Source: an uncultured Bacteroidales bacterium
Lineage (GTDB): Bacteria; Bacteroidota; Bacteroidia; Bacteroidales; F082
Assembly (NCBI GenBank): GCA_937906455.1
Contig: CALCYT010000003.1
Coordinates: 1-24,325 of the forward strand
DNA length: 24,325 nucleotides
Reading direction: 5' to 3'
Shown: piece by piece, positions 1 through 5,877 of the stretch
Layout of the letters: each line of letters opens with the position of its first letter
How positions within the stretch are numbered: position 1 is the first letter of the stretch
The notes under the pieces: model-generated
What the model saw: only the letters and a program-made list of their open reading frames with translations
What the model was told of the DNA's origin: nothing
Database searches by the model: none
Position numbers and translations under genes: made by a program

Positions 1-1
1 A

Positions 2-28
2 ATCTGCCATATCTGCTATATCTGCGAG
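2..28. repeat. Short TATCTGC word array
   Basis: Three tandem-like copies of an ATCTGC word (atctgcc, atatctgct, atatctgcg) sit at the window edge upstream of the first promoter. The unit is 8-9 bp. It resembles in style, though not in sequence, the TTTAGAGT arrays elsewhere in the window. No protein-coding role is seen. Confidence 0.5.
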
Positions 29-60
29 AGAAAAAATAAAAAAGGAATCAAAAAAATTTA

Positions 61-68
61 TATCTTTG
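61..68 (+). promoter_or_regulatory. Bacteroidota-type -7 box TATCTTTG
   Basis: TATCTTTG matches the TAnnTTTG -7 consensus of Bacteroidota primary-sigma promoters. It lies in a very A/T-rich stretch about 45 bp upstream of the ABC transporter start. No clear -33 TTTG is visible. The same octamer is found before the GT2 gene at 4102-4109. Confidence 0.45.
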
Positions 69-80
69 CCGAAAAATATA

Positions 81-108
81 GGATTGCTCGACTTCACTCG
101 AAATGACA
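81..108. repeat. CTCGACTTCACTCGAAATGAC-type genomic phrase
   Basis: This stretch (key words CTCGACTTCACTCG and AAATGAC) has the look of a dispersed intergenic phrase. From memory, similar CTCGACTTCGCTCGGAATGAC strings occur in many Bacteroidota genomes; no search was run. It contains the upstream candidate ATG (103) of the ABC transporter, which is why the next in-frame ATG at 112 is preferred. Confidence 0.4.
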
Positions 109-111
109 ACC

Positions 112-1839
112 ATGAGTACACTGCTTAAAATAAAAAACTTAAAAATCCGCTTCCTTCGCGATGGCGAGTGGAACGAGGTGGTGCATGGCATCAGTTTCGA
201 TGTGCCGAAAGGCAAGACTCTCGGCATCGTGGGCGAGTCGGGCTCGGGAAAGTCGGTGAGCAACCTTGCGGTGATGCGTCTGCTGAACGAACGCTATTCA
301 AGGATTTCAGCCGATGAGATAAGCCTCGACGGAAAAGACATACTGCATCTCGATGAAAAAAACATGCACGACATCCGCGGCAAACGTATCTCCATGATTT
401 TCCAGGAGCCAATGACTTCGCTCAACCCTGTGTTTCAATGCGGTTTTCAGGTGGCGGAGGCGATACTTGCTCATGAAAAAGTCACCGATGAAGAGGCTCA
501 TCAACGCGTGATAAGTCTCTTCAAGAAAGTGCTTCTGCCACGTCCTGAGGCTATCTATAAGAGTTACCCGCACGAGCTCTCCGGCGGACAGAAACAACGT
601 GTGATGATTGCCATGGCATTGGCGTGCAATCCCGAACTCCTTATCGCCGACGAGCCAACTACCGCCCTCGATGTTACCGTTCAGAAAGAGATTCTGAAAC
701 TGCTGAAAGATCTGCAACAGACGGAACACTTGTCAATGATTTTCATCTCACACGACCTCGGCGTGGTGTCGCAGGTCTCCGACAACATCCTCGTGATGCA
801 CGACGGCAGAGTGGTGGAATGCGGCGAGGCGCAAGAGGTGCTGAGTCACCCGAAAGACCCTTATACCAAAGGACTTTTAGCTTGTCGCCCGCCTATGGAT
901 TACCGCCTGAAACGACTCCCGATAGTGAAGGAGTTTCTCGACGGCACCTGGGGCGATGCTGCTGATTTCAAGTCACAACTCCTTGTAACACAAGAGGATA
1001 GGAGGAGCCGTCTGAAAGAGATATATAGTCACGAGCCGCTATTGAAGGTGGAGCATCTTAAGACGTGGTTTCCGCTGAAAAAAGGAGTCTTCAACCGTGT
1101 TTACGACTACGTGAAGGCCGTCGATGACGTGAGTTTCGAGGTTTATCCCGGCGAGACGCTGGGCCTCGTGGGTGAGTCGGGATGCGGCAAGACCACCCTC
1201 GGACGCTCTGTTTTGAGGTTAGTGGAGCCTTCCGAAGGCAGGATAGTATTCAAAAATAAAGATGTTATGTCGTTGAATGGCAGCGACTTGCGCGAATATC
1301 GGCGACAGGCGCAGATAGTGTTTCAGGATCCCTATTCGTCGCTGAACCCAAGGATGCGCATCGGCGACGCGATAGCGGAGCCGATGCAGGTGCATGGCAT
1401 CGAGCCTGACCCCAAGAAACGTCGCGAAAAGGTGTGTGAGCTGCTTACCGAGGTCGGGCTGCAGCCTGAGCATTATCAGCGTTATCCGCATGAGTTCTCC
1501 GGCGGTCAACGGCAACGTATATGTATAGCGAGAGCTCTCGCGGTTAGGCCGAAACTTATCATCTGCGACGAGTCGGTGTCGGCTCTCGACGTGTCGGTGC
1601 AAGCACAGGTTCTTAACCTCCTCAACCGACTGAAAAAAGACTTCGGCTTTACGTATGTCTTTATCTCTCATGACCTTAGCATCGTCCGTTTCATGTCCGA
1701 CCGCATCCTCGTGATGTACAACGGAAAGCCTGTCGAACTTGGCGACGCCGATGAGATTTTCAATAACCCGAAAAATGATTATACAAAAAAACTGATAAAC
1801 GCAATACCTAATATTAAGAGTGTAGAGTTGAGAGTTTAG
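112..1839 (+). CDS. Fused dipeptide/oligopeptide ABC transporter ATP-binding protein (OppD-OppF/DppD-DppF type)
   Basis: Cytoplasmic ATPase subunit that would drive import of peptides or related solutes. Two complete ATPase domains lie in one chain (numbering from an in-frame ATG at 103). Domain 1 has Walker A GESGSGKS 44-51, Q-loop Q101, signature LSGGQKQR 159-166, Walker B IADEP near 181 and H217. It is followed by an oligopeptide-type linker with CRPP at 261-264. Domain 2 has Walker A GESGCGKT 357-364, signature FSGGQRQR 465-472, Walker B IICDE near 486 and H523. Both sites look catalytically intact. Start 112 gives M-STLLKIKNL, the usual spacing to the first strand; ATG 103 lies in a repeat phrase. 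No permease or binding protein is adjacent in the window, so the substrate is unknown. The last residues (ELRV-stop) are encoded by the TTTAGAGT array that follows. Closest family names are YliA/GsiA-like and DppD-DppF fusions. Confidence 0.93.
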   Translation: MSTLLKIKNLKIRFLRDGEWNEVVHGISFDVPKGKTLGIVGESGSGKSVSNLAVMRLLNERYSRISADEISLDGKDILHLDEKNMHDIRGKRISMIFQEPMTSLNPVFQCGFQVAEAILAHEKVTDEEAHQRVISLFKKVLLPRPEAIYKSYPHELSGGQKQRVMIAMALACNPELLIADEPTTALDVTVQKEILKLLKDLQQTEHLSMIFISHDLGVVSQVSDNILVMHDGRVVECGEAQEVLSHPKDPYTKGLLACRPPMDYRLKRLPIVKEFLDGTWGDAADFKSQLLVTQEDRRSRLKEIYSHEPLLKVEHLKTWFPLKKGVFNRVYDYVKAVDDVSFEVYPGETLGLVGESGCGKTTLGRSVLRLVEPSEGRIVFKNKDVMSLNGSDLREYRRQAQIVFQDPYSSLNPRMRIGDAIAEPMQVHGIEPDPKKRREKVCELLTEVGLQPEHYQRYPHEFSGGQRQRICIARALAVRPKLIICDESVSALDVSVQAQVLNLLNRLKKDFGFTYVFISHDLSIVRFMSDRILVMYNGKPVELGDADEIFNNPKNDYTKKLINAIPNIKSVELRV

Positions 1840-1954
1840 AGTTGAAAGCAGTTTTGAAGTTTAGAGTGGAAAGTTAAAAAGACCATTACACTCAAAAACT
1901 TTAAAACTTTAAACTTCTCAACTACTCTAAGCTATACACTCTAAACTCTAAACT
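1817..1954 (+). repeat. ORF-less inverted word-array element (TTTAGAGT ... ACTCTAAA)
   Basis: The left arm is built of TAGAGTT/GAGAGTTT words (1817-1875). The right arm is built of the reverse-complement words ACTCTAAA/CTTTAAA (1887-1954). The arms form an imperfect inverted repeat able to pair in RNA. The element fills the whole space between two genes: it supplies the stop codon (1837-1839) of the ABC gene and ends 6 bp before the ATG of the serine lyase. 1823-1843 is identical to 11615-11595, 1864-1874 to 11575-11565, and 1935-1954 to 11129-11110, all reverse complement. So both ends match the element that carries the four-helix-bundle ORF. Confidence 0.75.
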
Positions 1955-1960
1955 AAAAAC

Positions 1961-3169
1961 ATGAAAAGCATCAAAGAAATCTATCGCATCGGTCATGGAC
2001 CGTCATCAAGTCACACTATGGCACCGCGTTTCGCTGCCGAGCAGTTCCTTGAGCGTCATCCTGATGCCGCCTCGTTTGAGGTGACATTGTACGGGAGTCT
2101 CGCCGCCACCGGCAAAGGCCACTTCACCGACGTGGCGATAACAGAGGTGCTGCAGCCTCAGGCACCTGTCAGTATCGTGTGGGAACCGAAAGTGTTCCTG
2201 CCATATCATCCTAACGGGATGAAATACAAGGCTTTTGACAAAGAAAACAACGTCCTTGAAGAGTGGACGGTGTATAGCGTTGGCGGCGGTGCCCTCGAAG
2301 AGGAAGGGAAACCGTCGGTCTTGCCCGACCTTTACACGATGACCACTATGACGGAAATCATGAAATGGTGCGAACGTACAGGGAAAACGTATTGGGAATA
2401 TGTCCTTGAGAGCGAGAACGACAAAGGCCTGATGTCGCATCTGAAGAATGTCTGGGATACTATGATAGAAGCTGTGGAGCGTGGTCTGCGTACCGAGGGA
2501 CGTCTGCCAGGGCCGTTGAACCTGCCCCGAAAAGCGGCGCAATACAACATCAAGGCGATGGGTTACCAGCATACTTTGCGCAGCCGCGGACTCGTGTTCT
2601 CGTATGCCCTCGCCGTCAGTGAGGAGAACGCCTCGGGAGGTCTTATCGTGACTGCTCCTACATGCGGCTCATGCGGCGTGCTGCCCGCCGTGTTGTATCA
2701 TCTCTGGAAGAGTTATGAGTTTGACGAGCGTCGTATCATCCGCGCCTTGATGACCGCCGGGTTGATTGGCAACATCGTGAAGACCAATGCCTCCATCTCG
2801 GGTGCCGAGGTGGGATGCCAGGGCGAGGTGGGAGTGGCATGCGCTATGGCGGCTGGTGCGGCATGCCAGCTCTTCGGTGGCAGCGTGGCGCAGATAGAAT
2901 ACGCCTGCGAGATGGCTCTCGAACATCATCTCGGCATGACATGCGACCCGGTGTGCGGCCTCGTCCAGATACCGTGCATCGAACGTAACGCCTTCGCGGC
3001 TGCACGCGCCATGGACTGTAACATCTACTCTACCTTCACCGACGGTCGCCATCGCGTCTCGTTCGACAAAGTCGTTACCACAATGAACAAAACCGGCCGC
3101 GACCTCCCGAATCTGTATAAAGAGACATCGGAAGGGGGATTGGCGGAAGATTATAGACAAATGCAATAA
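1961..3169 (+). CDS. sdaA: L-serine ammonia-lyase, iron-sulfur-dependent, single chain
   Basis: Cytoplasmic enzyme deaminating L-serine to pyruvate and ammonia with a 4Fe-4S cluster. The N-terminal beta domain opens with RIGHGPSSSHTMAP (9-22). The alpha domain carries TAPTCGSCGVLPA (231-243). C286, C328 and C339 have spacings of 42 and 11 residues, which fit the three cluster cysteines of the family. At 402 aa it is shorter than the roughly 455-aa gamma-proteobacterial single-chain enzymes but has both domains. The C-terminus (EDYRQMQ) has no terminal Cys, the residue that in the Legionella enzyme folds back onto the cluster. The start lies directly after the word-array element; no Shine-Dalgarno sequence is visible. 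It shares strand with the ABC transporter and thpR, but intergenic arrays separate all three, so co-transcription is uncertain. Confidence 0.95.
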   Translation: MKSIKEIYRIGHGPSSSHTMAPRFAAEQFLERHPDAASFEVTLYGSLAATGKGHFTDVAITEVLQPQAPVSIVWEPKVFLPYHPNGMKYKAFDKENNVLEEWTVYSVGGGALEEEGKPSVLPDLYTMTTMTEIMKWCERTGKTYWEYVLESENDKGLMSHLKNVWDTMIEAVERGLRTEGRLPGPLNLPRKAAQYNIKAMGYQHTLRSRGLVFSYALAVSEENASGGLIVTAPTCGSCGVLPAVLYHLWKSYEFDERRIIRALMTAGLIGNIVKTNASISGAEVGCQGEVGVACAMAAGAACQLFGGSVAQIEYACEMALEHHLGMTCDPVCGLVQIPCIERNAFAAARAMDCNIYSTFTDGRHRVSFDKVVTTMNKTGRDLPNLYKETSEGGLAEDYRQMQ

Positions 3170-3173
3170 TAAA

Positions 3174-3240
3174 GTTTAGAGTTTAGAGTTTAGAGTTGAG
3201 AGTTGAGAGTAGTTTAGAGTTGAGAGTAGGGAGTAGAGAG
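3174..3240. repeat. One-armed TTTAGAGT/GAGAGTTG word array
   Basis: About eight direct copies of TTTAGAGT/TGAGAGT words begin 5 bp after the serine lyase stop codon. Unlike 1817-1954 there is no ACTCTAAA right arm before the next gene. An unrelated stretch (3241-3289, ending in an A/T-rich run) precedes the thpR start. Confidence 0.75.
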
Positions 3241-3289
3241 GGGGCATTGACTGACAAGAAACCGACCGTTAGGGTAAAATTTTTTAAAA

Positions 3290-3859
3290 ATGAAGAGATT
3301 ATTTCTTGCAATTCCAATTGAAACTCAAAACAACGGCTTCGTACCGTTGCTTGACGACCTCCGTAAGCGTTTGTCTCACGAGAAAATGATAAACTGGGTG
3401 CGCCCGACAAACATACATCTGACACTGAAATTTATCGGTGAGACGCCTCCTCAAGACGAGCCTAAAATAATAGAGGCGGTGACGAAAGTGATTGAGAATC
3501 ACCGTTCTTTCACTATGGACTTCAACCGGACGGGGGTCTTCGGGAGCCGTTACGCCCCGCGTGTGCTGTGGCTCGGCATGCAGCAGACTCCCGAAGAGCT
3601 GCTGAACCTCGAAGAATACGTGCTGACAGCTTTCGATAGTATCGGCTATCAACGTGATAGACAAAACTTCGTGCCGCATCTTACGCTTGGAAGGATAAAA
3701 AATCTATACGAGAAACAATACTTCTCGAAGGTTATACAAGCTGTCGAGCAGAAAACCTATATACATCAGGAAGTAAAAGAAATATCTCTTTTTCAGAGCA
3801 TCTTGAGACCTGACGGAGCTGTTTATAAAGTAATTAGGAAGTGGAACTTGATATTATGA
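3290..3859 (+). CDS. thpR: RNA 2',3'-cyclic phosphodiesterase (2H phosphoesterase, ThpR family)
   Basis: Small cytoplasmic enzyme of the 2H phosphoesterase fold that opens 2',3'-cyclic phosphates on RNA ends; this family was formerly called 2'-5' RNA ligase. Both catalytic HxT motifs are present: H43-L-T-L and H130-L-T-L, about 87 residues apart as the family requires. The family strand RVLWLG (91-96) lies between them. The length of 189 aa is normal (about 175-190). The N-terminus MKRLFLAI is the typical first strand, supporting the ATG at 3290, which follows an A/T-rich leader without a ribosome-binding motif. It stands between arrays on both sides and is probably monocistronic. The biological RNA target is not known from sequence. 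Confidence 0.93.
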   Translation: MKRLFLAIPIETQNNGFVPLLDDLRKRLSHEKMINWVRPTNIHLTLKFIGETPPQDEPKIIEAVTKVIENHRSFTMDFNRTGVFGSRYAPRVLWLGMQQTPEELLNLEEYVLTAFDSIGYQRDRQNFVPHLTLGRIKNLYEKQYFSKVIQAVEQKTYIHQEVKEISLFQSILRPDGAVYKVIRKWNLIL

Positions 3860-3862
3860 AAA

Positions 3863-3959
3863 GTATCTTTTGGTCGAATATTTCATAATTTCGTCACATA
3901 TATCGGAATTTCGTCACAAAAGTGTATCTATTGGTCGAATTTTCATAACTTTGTTTACA
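3863..3959 (+). repeat. Imperfect direct repeat GTATC(T/A)TTTGGTCGAA... and nested TTTCGTCAC
   Basis: Two imperfect copies, 3863-3898 and 3924-3959 (61 bp apart), share GTATCTWTTGGTCGAA followed by TTTCATAA. A nested 12-bp word AATTTCGTCACA occurs at 3887-3898 and 3907-3918 with an exact period of 20 bp, about two helical turns. The rest of the 264-bp gap to 4123 holds a G/C-richer patch (3975-4010), a CTAAACTTTCAACTT phrase (4011-4025), A/T-rich repeats of TTTTTATTAAAA, and the word array and promoter listed separately. No ORF, tRNA or other RNA gene is recognised there. Confidence 0.65.
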
Positions 3960-4070
3960 AGCAATAGCATAACGGTCTAAGCGTGCGCTTGGTTCGCTCC
4001 GCTCTCCACCCTAAACTTTCAACTTTTTATTAAAAATCGCCTATTTTTTATTAAAATCAAAAAAACTGAC

Positions 4071-4094
4071 GTCTAAAGTCTAAAATCTAAAGTC
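4071..4094. repeat. TCTAAAGTC word array upstream of GT2 promoter
   Basis: Three copies of (G)TCTAAA-GTC / TCTAAAATC form a 24-bp tract immediately upstream of the -7 box of the glycosyltransferase run. The word is related to ACTCTAAA of the other arrays but distinct from it. Confidence 0.6.
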
Positions 4095-4101
4095 TTTTTC
4101 T

Positions 4102-4109
4102 TATCTTTG
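4102..4109 (+). promoter_or_regulatory. Bacteroidota -7 box TATCTTTG for the glycosyltransferase run
   Basis: TATCTTTGC matches TAnnTTTG and lies 15 bp before the ATG at 4124, predicting a 5' leader of only about 5-10 nt. No convincing -33 TTTG is present. An out-of-frame ATG at 4119 is followed by a stop after eight codons. Confidence 0.5.
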
Positions 4110-4123
4110 CAAAAAATTATGTC

Positions 4124-4882
4124 ATGCTCCTCACTGCCGTCATAATCACGAAAAACGAAGAGCGCAACATCCGCCGGTGCCTTGAGTCGGTAAAAGATGT
4201 CGCGGATGAAATTGTCGTGGTCGATTCGTTGTCAACAGACGCCACAGAGGAGATTTGCCACGAATACAAGGTGAAGTTCGTGAAACAGGAATGGCTCGGC
4301 TATTCCGGACAGAAAAACTTCGCGAATAATATCGCCTCCAACGACTGGATTTTCTCCATCGATGCCGACGAGGCACTTTCCGACGAGCTGAAAAAATCGC
4401 TTCTCGAAATCAAAAACAAGGATTTCTCTGATGCCACAGTGTTCAGTATGAACCGTCTGACGAACTACTGCGGTCACTGGATTCGTCACTGCGGATGGTA
4501 TCCCGATTCAAAAATAAGAATCTGGAATAGAAAAATCGGGAAATGGAAAGGTGATATTCATGAAACGATAGAATATGAAACAAGTGTTGATATTCAACAT
4601 CTTAAGGGTGATTTGGAACATTATTCCTATTATTTTTTGGAAGAGCACATTCGTCAGGCTGACAAATTTACCACACTTACGGCTTTGGAGGCATTCAAGA
4701 GTGGCAAACGGTGTGACGGTATCTGGAAACTTCGTGTGAAAACTACATGGAAATTTATGCACGATTATTTGTTTCAACTTGGTTTCCTTGACGGATATTA
4801 CGGCTATATCGTGTGTAAAATATCGGCGTTTGCAACATTTATGAAATACAGCAAGTTGCATGAGATGACAAAGAAGGCATGA
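4124..4882 (+). CDS. Glycosyltransferase family 2, LPS-core WaaE/KdtX-like
   Basis: GT-A-fold sugar transferase acting at the cytoplasmic face of the inner membrane. The N-terminus has the nucleotide-binding strand and motif AVIITKNEERNIRRCL (5-20) and VVVDSLSTDAT (31-41), followed by the metal-binding IDADE (79-83; D80 and D82). The middle carries the WaaE-like GWYPDSKIRIW region, then WKGDIHE. The length of 252 aa is normal for the WaaE/KdtX branch. It overlaps the next gene by 4 bp (ATGA), so the two are very likely co-translated. The first ~375 bp are G/C-richer than the rest, with an A/T-rich shift beginning near 4500. Donor and acceptor sugars cannot be read from sequence. Confidence 0.88.
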   Translation: MLLTAVIITKNEERNIRRCLESVKDVADEIVVVDSLSTDATEEICHEYKVKFVKQEWLGYSGQKNFANNIASNDWIFSIDADEALSDELKKSLLEIKNKDFSDATVFSMNRLTNYCGHWIRHCGWYPDSKIRIWNRKIGKWKGDIHETIEYETSVDIQHLKGDLEHYSYYFLEEHIRQADKFTTLTALEAFKSGKRCDGIWKLRVKTTWKFMHDYLFQLGFLDGYYGYIVCKISAFATFMKYSKLHEMTKKA

Positions 4883-5868
4883 AACCGGGACGAGTCATAA
4901 TAAGCAGGACAGACAGTATTGGCGATGTTATTTTGACATTGCCAATGGCCACAGTGTTGAAGAAAAATTTTCCTGATTGCGAGGTCATTTTTCTTGGCTC
5001 ATCATATACAAAAGACATCGTAGCCTGCTGTTCTGATGTTGATGAGTTTTATGACTGGAAAACCACGAATCTTGCGGACATCCACGCCGATACCATAATT
5101 CATGTTCTGCCACGCCCCGAAATAGCCAAGGCAGCAAAAAAAGCACGAATAAAAACTCGCATCGGAACAACAAACAGGTTTTATCATTGGTGGACTTGCA
5201 ACAAATTTATCAAACTGTCGCGAAAAAAATCTAACCTTCATGAAGCTCAACTGAACCTCAAGCTCCTGACTTGTTTTGACGGAGTTGAAGACTTGTATTC
5301 ACTTGACGAAATCGTGAATTTGTTTGATTTTAAATCTGTAAAAGACAGTTGTTATGCTTGTCAATATATTGATAATCAAAAATTTAACTTAATTTTGCAT
5401 CCGAAATCGAAAGGTAGTGCCCGCGAATGGGGTCTCGACAATTTCAAGCGACTGATAGAGATTTTGCCTGCCGAAAAATTCAAAATATTTATTTGTGGCA
5501 CCGAAAGTGAAGGCATTTTGGTTCGAGAGGCTTTGCTTTCAAAACCAAAAGACCATGTTGTTGACCTTACCGGGAAGATGACATTACCTGATTATATAGC
5601 GTTTATTAACCATTCTGATGGACTGATAGCAGCGAGTACAGGGCCGCTGCATATAGCTGCCGTTTTGGGGAAAAACGCAATCGGAATTTATCCGCCGATT
5701 CGTCCTATGCATCCGGGAAGATGGGCATGTATTGGCAAAAACGCAAAGTATTTCGTGACGCAAAAGGAATGCAATGAATGTAGAAAAATTCCAAATTGTA
5801 AATGTATGCTGATGATAAAGCCGGAAATGGTGAAATCATATCTTTTAAGTTTAATAATTGACAAATAA
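4879..5868 (+). CDS. Glycosyltransferase family 9, heptosyltransferase-like
   Basis: GT-B-fold transferase of the ADP-heptose:LPS heptosyltransferase family. Visible family features (329 aa) are the N-terminal IISRTDSIGDVILTLPM (7-23), with D12 at the position of the conserved Asp; HPKSKGSAREWG (174-185), the sugar-nucleotide loop; and the donor-binding STGPLHIAA (253-261), followed by HPGRW (278-282). A Cys cluster near the C-terminus (CNECRKIPNCKC, 298-309) is unusual and could bind a metal. The start overlaps the GT2 stop by 4 bp, and the GT-C gene follows after 9 bp, giving a three-gene unit likely building lipooligosaccharide core. Composition is clearly more A/T-rich than genes on either side. 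A heptose rather than another sugar donor is a family-based guess. Confidence 0.88.
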   Translation: MKPGRVIISRTDSIGDVILTLPMATVLKKNFPDCEVIFLGSSYTKDIVACCSDVDEFYDWKTTNLADIHADTIIHVLPRPEIAKAAKKARIKTRIGTTNRFYHWWTCNKFIKLSRKKSNLHEAQLNLKLLTCFDGVEDLYSLDEIVNLFDFKSVKDSCYACQYIDNQKFNLILHPKSKGSAREWGLDNFKRLIEILPAEKFKIFICGTESEGILVREALLSKPKDHVVDLTGKMTLPDYIAFINHSDGLIAASTGPLHIAAVLGKNAIGIYPPIRPMHPGRWACIGKNAKYFVTQKECNECRKIPNCKCMLMIKPEMVKSYLLSLIIDK

Positions 5869-5877
5869 ATAGGATAT

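Noticed and set aside
12..263. Antisense ORF over the ABC transporter start
   Set aside because: Shadow of the ABC gene; no family features.
3174..3240. Possible CRISPR array or telomere-like repeat
   Set aside because: The unit is 7-9 bp with no spacers and no cas genes. TTTAGAGT resembles telomeric repeats only by chance in a bacterial chromosome.
3183..3425. Minus-strand 80-aa ORF ending in TLNSKL repeats
   Set aside because: Its C-terminal half is just the TTTAGAGT array read in translation and the rest is antisense to thpR; no independent support.
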